Shown here piece by piece: positions 25,491 through 34,106 of a DNA stretch of 63,086 bases. The stretch lies in the NCBI GenBank assembly GCA_021648525.1, contig JAKISP010000020.1, positions 1-63,086 on the forward strand. Direction: 5' to 3'. Both the position numbers and the translations under genes were made by a program. Positions within the stretch are counted from its first letter, which is position 1. Every line of letters starts with the position of its first letter. This DNA is from Gammaproteobacteria bacterium. GTDB taxonomy: Bacteria > Pseudomonadota > Gammaproteobacteria > SZUA-140. The notes beneath the pieces were generated by a model. That model made no database searches, had not been told where the DNA came from, and was given only the letters and a program-made list of their open reading frames with translations.

Positions 25491-26543
25491 CTATAAGCTG
25501 ATGTGTTTTCTGATTTTTGGGCCCATAAATACGGTGATACCGACTGGTAATCTAGACCACGTTTGTTCAACTATTTTTCTTAGCTTGCCTGATTCTGCCG
25601 GTGCTTCTGATGGTGTGTGTTGTTCGCCGGGTAGATGCCAATTGAGGGCGCGAGGTTGTGCTCCCCATTGTTGTTTGAATTTGAAGGTGCCTTCTCCATA
25701 AGTAGAGCGCCCAAAATCAAATTCTTTTGCACCGTTATCGGTGACTTCTTTGAGTAGTGACCAATAGAGCAGCATATTCGGGGCCAGGCGGTTGTATTCA
25801 GCAAGTGTTGATGCCCAGGGAATGCATGCCTTGTCACTATTGCGTAAAACTATGCCGCCACCAATCGGGGTGTTGTGAGTATAGATGATGGATATTACTA
25901 TGTTTTCATCGTAATTTTTTCGTATCGTATCGAACCATTGTTTACTATGTACAGGTGAGCCAAGTTTTCGCATGTTATAGATAAAGACCTGGTAAAAGGT
26001 TGCTAGTAATTCTGCGCTGTTACCTGTTTTATAGGTTAAGCCATTTTTTTCGGATTTTCTGATTTGGCTGCGAAGTTTCGATTTGAAACCTTTTGATAGC
26101 AACTCAGATGTCTCTGGGAGTGTGAGCAACATGCTAACTTTTTTCCCCTGCAGATGATCCGTTGTGATTTTGGCAGCAGTAGGGGAATCGACATCTCTGT
26201 ATTCAATTTTTCTGGCACCGCTTTCACTTTTCATGCATTGGAGTTTTGCTAACAATGTAGTAGTAATTTCTTCATTGTCGGCGAGTATATGGCCAATATC
26301 ACAATAGGGTAGTGAGCAATAGAAGTGTCCGGATAGTGGGGGCTGCATTTTAATAACAGGTAATATCCCAGCGATTTCACCATCTATTATGGCTATCTGA
26401 CTGGTGTTTTGATGTCCATAGGCCTGCTCCACGCTCTCAACCCAGGCGAAGTTGTGGTATGGCGTTGCTTGAGTATGATGCTGGACATATTGATTCCAGC
26501 TGGCTTTATCAGCGGCAAGTGCTGGGCGGATTTCTATACTCAT
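25491..26543 (-). CDS. FemAB-family XrtA/PEP-CTERM-associated protein
   Basis: 350 residues, the usual length. WNQYVQHHTQATPYHNFAW (about 16-34), SVEQAYGHQ and SLPYCDIGHIL match the FemAB-like family (TIGR03019) that travels with exosortase A; LAPNMLLYWSLLKE and FDFGRSTYGEGTFKFKQQWG (about 295-314) form the C-terminal GNAT-fold half. FemAB proteins attach amino acids from tRNA to peptidoglycan peptides; in this setting an acyl or aminoacyl transfer to a polysaccharide precursor is proposed but unproven. It belongs to the leftward run of genes between 22322 and 31079. Confidence 0.88.
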   Translation of the reverse strand: MSIEIRPALAADKASWNQYVQHHTQATPYHNFAWVESVEQAYGHQNTSQIAIIDGEIAGILPVIKMQPPLSGHFYCSLPYCDIGHILADNEEITTTLLAKLQCMKSESGARKIEYRDVDSPTAAKITTDHLQGKKVSMLLTLPETSELLSKGFKSKLRSQIRKSEKNGLTYKTGNSAELLATFYQVFIYNMRKLGSPVHSKQWFDTIRKNYDENIVISIIYTHNTPIGGGIVLRNSDKACIPWASTLAEYNRLAPNMLLYWSLLKEVTDNGAKEFDFGRSTYGEGTFKFKQQWGAQPRALNWHLPGEQHTPSEAPAESGKLRKIVEQTWSRLPVGITVFMGPKIRKHISL

Positions 26544-26667
26544 TAGATCTGACCCTTATTTCTTAATGTTGTAAGCGCTTTAGTGCGGGTGAAAAATGGC
26601 AGCTACGTAACATGAGTTGATTGATGGAGTGGCCATTTGAGCATTTTTAATTATCTCTAATGGATCG

Positions 26668-27777
26668 TCAGGGCTGCTTTATCAGCGCTTCAAACAGTGT
26701 AGTATATTCATTTGCCATGCGCTGGGCCGAGTAATGTTTGTATACATAGTCTTTAGCTGCGGTTGATAATCTGGTTGCAATTTCTGGTTCAAACAGCAGT
26801 GTTTCCCAGTGAGCTAATAGTTGTTGCTTGTCACCTGGTGGTGCTAAAAGACCGGTTTGGTCATGGGCAATGATTTGGTCTATTCCTGGGATATCATAAG
26901 CTGCAACGGGTATTTCAGCGGCGGTAGCTTCCATCAGGCAGCGCGGGATTCCTTCAAGGGTGGAGGTCATTGCAAACAGATCGAATGACTTCAGAAGTGC
27001 CAGTCGATCATTAACAAAGCCTGGGAATTCAATGTTATTTCGGCTGGCTAATGTTTTTGCATGTGCTTCCAGGGCTTCGCGCTGATTGCCATCACCGAGT
27101 AAAATTAAGCGGGTGTTTGGGTGTTTTGCATGCAGTGCATCAAAAACATCTAAAAGATCAAAGATATTTTTACGATTAATCATCTGGCCTACGAAACCGA
27201 TGCGCTTTTCGGCAGATGACTGAGGGACTGGTTGTGATTCTACTTCGGAAAGATCGACCCCATTTTGTATGTATTCAATTTTCGTGACGGGTACACCTAC
27301 CCGTTTACAGTCTTCAAGAAGCTGTAACGAAAGTGGGGCTACTTTTGCTGCATAGCGCATTGCTTTGCAGCCTAGCCAGATAAAAAGGTTTAGTTTGAGG
27401 TCTTTTTCATCGGCGAAACCGTGAGGAGTAACGACACAGGGAATGCCTGCTTTTCGTGCCGCCATAATTCCTATGATGTCTGATTTATAGCCGTGGGTAT
27501 GTATTATATCAATCTTATTTTTGCGAATGATATCCGCCAGCTTTGAGATAACAGAAAAATCGAATTTACTATTCATGGAGATTTCATAGGTGTCTAGCCC
27601 CAGTCGTTTATATTGCCGACTGATTTCCAGGTTTTGAGTGCCAGGTTCAATAGTCACGACAAGGTCACACCGTATGTTGTCTGGCGCTAAATGTTTTGCT
27701 AAAGCCAAAATCCAGCGTTCGGCACCATAAAAACCGGTAGGACAAATAAATTGTAAAACATTAATGGTTTTTTTCAT
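26668..27777 (-). CDS. GT4 family glycosyltransferase
   Basis: 369 residues. NVLQFICPTGFYGAERWI carries the N-terminal GT-B loop, VTPHGFADEKD (about 135-145) the acceptor-domain signature, and the donor domain shows GFVGQMINRKNIFDLLD (about 213-229), LILLGDGNQRE and FAMTSTLEGIPRCLMEATAA (about 291-310). It is a soluble retaining glycosyltransferase acting on the lipid-linked unit. It lies between the FemAB gene and the large RIFT-barrel gene, 35 bases downstream of the latter, in the same leftward operon. Confidence 0.87.
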   Translation of the reverse strand: MKKTINVLQFICPTGFYGAERWILALAKHLAPDNIRCDLVVTIEPGTQNLEISRQYKRLGLDTYEISMNSKFDFSVISKLADIIRKNKIDIIHTHGYKSDIIGIMAARKAGIPCVVTPHGFADEKDLKLNLFIWLGCKAMRYAAKVAPLSLQLLEDCKRVGVPVTKIEYIQNGVDLSEVESQPVPQSSAEKRIGFVGQMINRKNIFDLLDVFDALHAKHPNTRLILLGDGNQREALEAHAKTLASRNNIEFPGFVNDRLALLKSFDLFAMTSTLEGIPRCLMEATAAEIPVAAYDIPGIDQIIAHDQTGLLAPPGDKQQLLAHWETLLFEPEIATRLSTAAKDYVYKHYSAQRMANEYTTLFEALIKQP

Positions 27778-27812
27778 GTTTATATTTTCAGGGTTATGTG
27801 CTGTGCGTATTT

Positions 27813-30455
27813 TTATCGTTCAATGCGCATTTTTATCCAACGAATTTCGTTTTTGATGGATAATTTAAGCAGTCGTTTGAAAAATTCTTTAATCAGGCTG
27901 AACCCAATATTACAGGATTGTTGATAGTTTGCTTTAGGCCAGTCTTGACGGCAGTTTCGGAAATCGTTGTTGGTTGGTCTTGATGAATAGTATTCGTATG
28001 GACCATGATTCTGCATTAACAATACTAATATTCGGGTATAGCTCTTCTCTATGGATGTTGATAGTTGTGTAACTACATAATCTCGAAAGAATTTTGCTTT
28101 ATCCAGGTAGGGTTCCTGGTCGTTTGGTGCATAATAAAATGCTGCTGCAAGTATATGGGTTTTTCTTAACTCCTGAGCAGCCCAGGTGTCATTTGGGAAT
28201 TCTAGTATTTCAGATTTATGTAGATAGGGGGACTCATTTACCAACATCCAGTTGGCGTAGTGCAACAGAGTGTCTCTGGCGTAGTAAAAGGCTTCATCAT
28301 ATGATTTGCTGGCATCTTTGATGTCGAGAAAGTGGCAGATTGCCTGTAATAGAACTGTGTAGAACCAGCATTCCTCGATATTGGCGAGATTTCGTTCTGC
28401 GATATCATCTGCTGGATGTGCCGTATTACGAATGATCTGCTCTGCCTTGAGAAGATAATCAGGCTCTTGAGTTAATTGATAGCAGTCTAGTAATGCAATT
28501 ATGTAATAGCCGGTTCCTCGGTCAAGTGGGTATTGCCCATTAAAGTGGTTTTTTCGACCGGAGGCCTGACGGTTTTTGAAAGCAAGTAATAGTTCAAAGC
28601 AGGTGTTTGAACCGTCGTATACACGAGCAATCCACTGAGTCAGGGACAGAACCATTTGCTTTGATTCTTCAGAGCCTGTGAGTAGGTGATGGTATGCTAA
28701 GCCGGTGGTGTAGCAGTGTTGTCCGCCAGGGCCGCCACCACCTGAACGATCGACATCTGGAGTATTTCCCTGCGCTTTTGAAAATGAACGGTGTGTTGCG
28801 GTGGCTGCTTTTAAATAGTGGTCGGTATGCCAGAATAGACCGCCATTATATTCGGCTTTGTCATCAGTGGTGTGGTAGATATCAATGTCTTTGACATGTT
28901 GGGCGAGGTCATCGGCAAGCTCAAACCAACGGTTATCACCAGTTAATAAGAATTGCCTTAAAAAACCGTAGATAGGGTCATACTGGTTGTTATAGTGAGA
29001 AATAAACAACTCTTTGCCTTTGTATCCTAGTGATTCATGGTCTGCGTATAAGTCCCCAAAATTTCGCCAGCCGTATTCGTCGACTGTTTCACGCTTGGCA
29101 AAGAAATTATGCTCATGGGTTAAACCGATACCGATTAATTTAGCGACGCCATCTGTTTCGCTAATGGGGATAAAAACAGGTAATGCGGAGCATGTGACCA
29201 GCCAGTCGGTATCTGCTTTGGCAGTGGGTGGTGTGTGAACCCAGTGTAATGCATCGGATTGATCGCTAAAATTTAACCAGAAGGTATGCGTTTTTTTCTC
29301 ACCCCCCTGGAGTTCGTGCAGTGTGCCGTTGATCGCGGGAAACAAGTTGATCTGTAATTTATTTTTGTTGTTGATAATGATTGATGACGGGAAATTTTCC
29401 CAGAATTTTCCCACGGTTAAGCTGGTGCCATTAACGCCATATATGATGGGCGTTGCTCTTATTCCAGTACTTATCTGATTGTGGTTTTCTGTGATTTCAA
29501 AACCGTTTGTTTTCAACGTCACCTGATTGTTTTTATCAACATGAATCGGGCTTTGCCAATTATCACCCCCGCTAGCATGCTGAGTGATGTGGGTATCAGG
29601 CCTGGCTTGCTGCCATGGTGCATCTCGTGATATTTGATATGACAGGTTGTCATTATTAGCCAGTTCCAGGTCAAACCCAAAGGCGTTAAGTAATTCAGAC
29701 CCCTGGTCTCCTAAATCCCAGAGCCCGCGTGGGTGCGTAGCCGGGTTAGGGTTGTGTAGTGTTGTTTGTATCTTTATCAATGGCATGGCGCGATAAAATT
29801 CTACTACTGTCGTGAACCGTAATGGCTGCTTATCTGTTTTATATTCAAAATAACCTTCCAGCTCTAGCTCGATAATATTGACTGCGTTATTGCTTGTTAA
29901 GCTCTGGAATGAGCGAGAACGCCAATGAGTGAGTTTTGCCGAGGTGGGTTGGTTGTCAGATGACAGGGTGCCGGCTAATGAAGCGATTGTCAGTTGTGGC
30001 TTGTTGGCCCTTTGCGCTGTCAGCGCTAAGCTTGTTAAAGAGATGGTAAATCGATGTTCCGGCGTTGAGATAGTGAGATTATTTGCATCATTGCTAATTT
30101 GAAGTCCAGGCGCATCGTGGAAAGTTGGTTTGACGGTTGGCTCATTTGAGATGAGCAGATGATATTGCTTTTGTGCTGTTGCTGAATGGAAGAAGCCAAT
30201 GTTGATCCACTTTATACTGCCGTCTTGCCAGTAACAAAGTGGGTGTGCGTGGCATTCTATTGTGTTGTTGCCTAAATGTAATGTTAATTGTGTTAATGAG
30301 GTGACTTTGCCCGTAGGAAAAGGAATGCCAGTTCTGCAAAATCCCTCGTTTTTTCCGACCACCTCAATGGCGATGGAGTTGTTTGTTGGCGATGGTTGTT
30401 TATCCATGAGTTTGCCTGCTAATGACTTCCGGGTAGCGTTTGTCAGTGTTTGCAT
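27813..30455 (-). CDS. Large RIFT-barrel / alpha-toroid protein resembling rhamnogalacturonan exolyase-like enzymes, without signal peptide
   Basis: 880 residues. The N-terminus has a pattern I know from PcRGLX/YetA-like proteins: FCRTGIPFPTGKV (about 39-51) followed by YWQDGSIKWINIGFF (about 78-92), a RIFT-related beta-barrel. A long beta-rich middle and an alpha-helical C-terminal third (HTDHYLKAATATHRS, GQHCYTTGLAYHHLLTG, repeated paired helices) fit an alpha/alpha toroid, as in several polysaccharide lyases. No signal peptide is visible from either the first ATG or the one at residue 17, and both have an AGG 7 bases upstream, so the start is uncertain. Polymer processing is the likely role; cytoplasmic location would be unusual. 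Confidence 0.65.
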   Translation of the reverse strand: MQTLTNATRKSLAGKLMDKQPSPTNNSIAIEVVGKNEGFCRTGIPFPTGKVTSLTQLTLHLGNNTIECHAHPLCYWQDGSIKWINIGFFHSATAQKQYHLLISNEPTVKPTFHDAPGLQISNDANNLTISTPEHRFTISLTSLALTAQRANKPQLTIASLAGTLSSDNQPTSAKLTHWRSRSFQSLTSNNAVNIIELELEGYFEYKTDKQPLRFTTVVEFYRAMPLIKIQTTLHNPNPATHPRGLWDLGDQGSELLNAFGFDLELANNDNLSYQISRDAPWQQARPDTHITQHASGGDNWQSPIHVDKNNQVTLKTNGFEITENHNQISTGIRATPIIYGVNGTSLTVGKFWENFPSSIIINNKNKLQINLFPAINGTLHELQGGEKKTHTFWLNFSDQSDALHWVHTPPTAKADTDWLVTCSALPVFIPISETDGVAKLIGIGLTHEHNFFAKRETVDEYGWRNFGDLYADHESLGYKGKELFISHYNNQYDPIYGFLRQFLLTGDNRWFELADDLAQHVKDIDIYHTTDDKAEYNGGLFWHTDHYLKAATATHRSFSKAQGNTPDVDRSGGGGPGGQHCYTTGLAYHHLLTGSEESKQMVLSLTQWIARVYDGSNTCFELLLAFKNRQASGRKNHFNGQYPLDRGTGYYIIALLDCYQLTQEPDYLLKAEQIIRNTAHPADDIAERNLANIEECWFYTVLLQAICHFLDIKDASKSYDEAFYYARDTLLHYANWMLVNESPYLHKSEILEFPNDTWAAQELRKTHILAAAFYYAPNDQEPYLDKAKFFRDYVVTQLSTSIEKSYTRILVLLMQNHGPYEYYSSRPTNNDFRNCRQDWPKANYQQSCNIGFSLIKEFFKRLLKLSIKNEIRWIKMRIER

Positions 30456-30491
30456 TAAATTGCCTGATAACCCTGGGGACCATATTTATGG

Positions 30492-31079
30492 TTACTGACT
30501 TCTTTTTTTGATTATTTTTGCGGGATTACCCGCGACAATTGAAAAATCAGGTATGTCATTTATAACGACAGAACCGGCGCCAATTACACATTTTTTTCCT
30601 ATGTTCGCCATGATCAGCGATCCATTTCCTATCCAGCTGTCTTCACCAATAGTGACGGTTTCAAAACTACCCCCTTGTTCTCTAATTGGGGTGTTTATAT
30701 CTGAAAAATTGTGCTGCCCTTTGCCGCTCATGATGTGTACGCCACTGCCGAGTAGGCAGTTTGCTTTGATGTGACATTTGCCTATGTTGCACTGGGGCCC
30801 AATGTAGACACCCTGGGAAAGCTCGGTCTGTTGTTGGGAGAAGATGGTACCAAAACCGATTGTTAGTTCTTCATTGCTTTTTTTCATGGCAAGTCTGTAA
30901 AAAGCAGATCTAAGGTAACTCCCTGATATTCCAGGAAAAAGACTGATTAATTGGGAGAAGCCGGAAAAGGTCTGGTCTTTAGAGGAAAATAAGCTGGCAA
31001 TTAAAAAAGCAGCATAAATTGGCAGCATACAAATAAGTGCAATAAGGCGAGCTATTCGCTTTGCAGTCTGTTTAAGCAT
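30492..31079 (-). CDS. Hexapeptide-repeat O-acetyltransferase (left-handed beta-helix)
   Basis: 195 residues. A hydrophobic N-terminal segment (about 9-30) is followed by hexapeptide repeats (IGPQCNIGKCHIKANCLLGS, then VTIGEDSWIGNGSLIMANIG, KCVIGAGSVVINDIP, SIVAGNPAKIIKKR). This matches the WcaF/LbetaH sugar O-acetyltransferases that use acetyl-CoA. The membrane-proximal N-terminus may hold it near the lipid-linked repeat unit. It is the first gene of the leftward run ending at 22322. A TATAAT-like box on the minus strand (31164-31169) could be its -10 element, but no good -35 is in place. Confidence 0.85.
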   Translation of the reverse strand: MLKQTAKRIARLIALICMLPIYAAFLIASLFSSKDQTFSGFSQLISLFPGISGSYLRSAFYRLAMKKSNEELTIGFGTIFSQQQTELSQGVYIGPQCNIGKCHIKANCLLGSGVHIMSGKGQHNFSDINTPIREQGGSFETVTIGEDSWIGNGSLIMANIGKKCVIGAGSVVINDIPDFSIVAGNPAKIIKKRSQ

Positions 31080-31739
31080 TTAAATTTACCATAGCTTTAA
31101 AATTAGATGAAGAGTTTACTACGTTGCTTCAATGTGAGGGGTTAAAGCTTGTATATAAAATGGATTATAGCACTGTGGGGCAGATCGCTGATCACTTTTT
31201 AGTTTGCACTTTAAGTACGGGGTAGGTGTCATTGCTGTCATTTGAACAATCATTCGATTGTGTTGTTACTTTCCACTAAAAATTATTTGGTGCTCATACC
31301 AGACATTCACCGACTGACGCGATCGCTAATTCCTTTTACCCCGGCCGCCCTGCGTACGTTGCATTTTCACACAAGATCGAATCACTTCGTTCTCTCTCTT
31401 GTTGTACTCAATACAATACCCTCAAATGGCTCTACGGTGATGATACCCGCTGCCGCATCTACGTCATTCGCTAGCGCTCATCACTTTGAGTCTGCGCACA
31501 CGGGATCGCCTGTGGGGGACTAGTGGCTGTTGCTTCGCTATCTTATGGTCACCAGCGTTAAAAAACCTGTTAGTACGATGCATTTTAATAGTGGTTTTAT
31601 TATCGCGTTGGTCGCTAATAATATTCAAAGAGCAGGGATGTTTTTTGATAGCGCTAAGAAATTAAATATTTGGGTGTTGGCCTTTCCATGAGAAGGCCAA
31701 ATTTAGATTGTTGTTGGATAAAGTATCTGAGATGGGCCA
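31080..31739. other. Divergent 660-bp region with a GC-richer unexplained block (about 31280-31530)
   Basis: Between the leftward acetyltransferase and the rightward GNAT-like gene. The ends are AT-rich, but 31280-31530 is clearly richer in G and C, with no gene that has neighbours, ribosome site or family features; frames on both strands are short. It looks like an insertion or a remnant of unknown origin. A hairpin TTGGCCTT/AAGGCCAA is at 31677-31700, 40 bases before the next gene. Confidence 0.45.
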
Positions 31740-32837
31740 GTGAAGTTATCAATTAGGTGCGAATTGAAACCGTTGCAAGGGGTAGATGTACTTGAAGCGG
31801 TCTGGTGCCAGCTAGAGCGTGACTCCAACGTGTCATATTTTCAGTCCTGGGCCTGGATTTCAAGCTGGCTGCTTGTTATGCCTGATGGCGTGTCTCCATT
31901 GATATTAACAGTGACCTGTGGTGAAAATCTGGTTGGTTTAGGCGTGGTAGTTCAGAATAATGGTAATGCTTATTTACATGAAACCGGGGTGGAAGCGTTC
32001 GACGCGTTATGTGTTGAGCACAACATGCTACTGGTGAAAAGAGGGCTTGAGAAGGAGGTAGTGACTGCGGCAGCACATTTTTTATTACATAAAGATAATG
32101 CATGTAAAGAATTTTATGTGAGTGGGGTTAGTCAGTTGTGTGAAAAATTGACTCCGAGTTTTGATTTTCAGGGTGAAGGGCTGTTAGTTGATGTCCTCAA
32201 TCACGGGCCTTATTATGTGGTTGATCTGGTGGCTGCTATTCCGTACGAGCAACAGCTTAGTCGAAATACTCGTTATCAAATTAATCGTTCTTTGCGAAAA
32301 TATTCATTGTTTGGTGCAATTAAATTAACTTTTTCACAAGACCTCCTGGAGGCCGAACTTTTTTTTAAGCGGATGGTTGTACTTCATCGCCTGTATTGGG
32401 CAAAAAAAGGAAAAAAAAGTGGTTTTTTAAGTGATTTTTCCCAGAAATTTCACTGGAATATGGTCACGAAGCAGCACCACGCTGGCAGGGTGAATCTGGT
32501 TAAAATAACGGCTGGCGATCATGAAATTGGGTATTTGTATCTTTTGATTAAAAAGGGGACTGTTTCCGTCTATCAAACTGGGTTTCATTATGAGCCTTGC
32601 GGACAATTTAAGCCGGGTTTGGTCAGCCATTACCTTGCAATCCTTCATTATCAGGCTAAAGGCTATAAACAATATGATCTACTGGCTGGCGAGAGCCAGT
32701 ATAAAAATAGTCTTGCGACGGGACAAGGGCATATGTTCTGGCTTGTGTTTAGTAAAAATCAATTTTTCTCTCGTATAGGACGTTGTGTTAAGGCTATTTT
32801 TCGTCGTGTTACAGAGCGTTCTACCTCTGTGAAATGA
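31740..32837 (+). CDS. FemAB/BioF2-like GNAT acyltransferase
   Basis: 365 residues from a GTG start. FQSWAWISSWL (about 35-45), the central RNTRYQINRSLRKYSLFG-like region (about 178-195) and KPGLVSHYLAILHYQAKGYK (about 287-306) ending in YDLLAGESQYKNSLA are hallmarks of the GNAT-fold acetyltransferase group often called CelD/BioF2-like and found in exopolysaccharide loci. The distal LAGESQYK matches the DFGRS-type block of the FemAB protein at 25491. It probably acylates a sugar or an intermediate in the cytoplasm. It is the only plus-strand gene between two leftward groups. Confidence 0.75.
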   Translation: MKLSIRCELKPLQGVDVLEAVWCQLERDSNVSYFQSWAWISSWLLVMPDGVSPLILTVTCGENLVGLGVVVQNNGNAYLHETGVEAFDALCVEHNMLLVKRGLEKEVVTAAAHFLLHKDNACKEFYVSGVSQLCEKLTPSFDFQGEGLLVDVLNHGPYYVVDLVAAIPYEQQLSRNTRYQINRSLRKYSLFGAIKLTFSQDLLEAELFFKRMVVLHRLYWAKKGKKSGFLSDFSQKFHWNMVTKQHHAGRVNLVKITAGDHEIGYLYLLIKKGTVSVYQTGFHYEPCGQFKPGLVSHYLAILHYQAKGYKQYDLLAGESQYKNSLATGQGHMFWLVFSKNQFFSRIGRCVKAIFRRVTERSTSVK

Positions 32838-32932
32838 GCTGTCGTAGGTTTTTTCATGAGATATGTTGAATTTACGCCACTTTTCTCCTGTCCTGCTTTC
32901 GCAGGAGGACTGAGTACCGGTGTTTTTCAAGG

Positions 32933-33000
32933 TAGTTGTCGTGTGCCAAGAAGGCATTACAGCATCCTGCTGTTTTGCCTTCTTGGCACACCGACAACTA
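32933..33000. repeat. 68-nt near-perfect hairpin between convergent genes
   Basis: TAGTTGTCG at 32933-32941 then TGTGCCAAGAAGGCA pairs with TGCCTTCTTGGCACA then CGACAACTA up to 33000, with a single bulged base. Inside, ACAGCA pairs with TGCTGT around a 3-base loop. Another small stem, TCCTGC/GCAGGA, lies at about 32891-32906. No T-run follows on either strand, so this is more like a palindromic repeat or structured RNA than a standard terminator. Confidence 0.75.
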
Positions 33001-33102
33001 TCCTGACACAGGGGGGGTACTGTTGTGTCGTCATGTTTATAGTGCGCATTATTTTTCATGCGCCCCATATGTGGGACGCATGCTGTTGGGTATAGTCACA
33101 TT

Positions 33103-33552
33103 TTAAATTGATTTACTGACAATAGTTGAGAAATCGCTTTCGCCGCCATCCTGGCTGTAAGTGGTAACTGCAAAGTAATACGTCCCAGTATCCAGTTTAT
33201 TGATCACGAACTTTACCTGCGAGGGGTCGTTGATCTCGGCGTATTGTGTGAGTGAGTTGATGTCGCGGCCCATATAAAGCTTGTAGCCGCTGATCTCACT
33301 CAGTGCCAGTGGTGTGTTGTCTGTGCGTGTTGTTGGTGCTATCCAGGATAACGTAGCGATGCCTGATGCATTGATTTGGTTGATAACGTCGTTTTTTGAC
33401 GTGTTTATATCTGTTTTGATGTTACTGCTGGTATTCCCTCCTCCGCTGTCACCGCCGCCGCCACAGCCAGCCAGGCTGATGCAGACTATTAAAGCGAAGA
33501 TGTTTGTGAGTAGTTTTGTATTTGAATTAATAGTCGTGGTTTGTGTATTCAT
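33103..33552 (-). CDS. Lipoprotein with fibronectin type III-like domain
   Basis: 149 residues from the ATG at 33552, chosen over one 27 bases upstream because GGGA stands about 9 bases before it. A hydrophobic segment ends in ISLAGC (Cys about 30), a lipobox, followed by a Gly/Ser-rich linker. The rest (IATLSWIAPTTRTDN, ISGYKLYMGRDI, GTYYFAVTTYSQDGGESDFS) is a single fibronectin type III-like sandwich. Similar short FN3 lipoproteins are common beside polysaccharide and PEP-CTERM genes; it may bind the polymer at the outer membrane. Acts alone on the minus strand. Confidence 0.8.
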   Translation of the reverse strand: MNTQTTTINSNTKLLTNIFALIVCISLAGCGGGGDSGGGNTSSNIKTDINTSKNDVINQINASGIATLSWIAPTTRTDNTPLALSEISGYKLYMGRDINSLTQYAEINDPSQVKFVINKLDTGTYYFAVTTYSQDGGESDFSTIVSKSI

Positions 33553-34106
33553 ATTGTGGTTCCCTCTGTCAATCAGCATGTCTATGGCACATGTAACGAT
33601 ATCCAGGGGATTATCTGAACGACGTGGATCACACTTGTTAAAAATGACGTTTATAAAACTGAAAAGTTGCGCGCAGCATCACAAACTTTGCGTGATAGAA
33701 GTTGGGTTTGTCCATATAATTAATTATAGATTTTATATGTAATTTTAAGGGTTATTCACTTCGTTATAGTTGGTGGTAGGCAAAACTGGAGGCTTGTGAG
33801 GCGACTAATGTTAGATAGATGATAATGAAAAAATTATGTTTTATCGAAGTTGAAAATCGCAATTCCATAACGGAAGACAGTTGGAGCAGGACATCAATGT
33901 GACGCACCTTAAAGTATCATTTATTTTATAAGTTAATTTTTTTGGTATTGAGTACTGGATAAAAAGGTATGCTAATGGCTTGCTCAGTAAGCGCGCGAGC
34001 CAGTCTGCTTTTGGCCTTGACATAGTTGACCACTAGCATGCCATGACTCCGCTTGTTTTCATCAGAGATGATAGTTATTTTCGAATAAATGTTGAGCCCA
34101 CTGAAT
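33553..34106. other. 554-bp non-coding stretch between FN3 lipoprotein and exosortase genes
   Basis: AT-rich; it must hold the promoter of the leftward FN3 lipoprotein and the end of the exosortase message. No gene, clear promoter, terminator or repeat was recognised. Confidence 0.5.

Noticed and set aside
31242-31523. 93-residue open frame in the GC-richer intergenic block
   Set aside because: No ribosome site, no recognisable family, and a composition unlike a bacterial protein; kept only as an unexplained block.
32856-33095. 79-residue frame across the 68-nt hairpin
   Set aside because: It is an accident of reading through a palindrome; no ribosome site and no family features.
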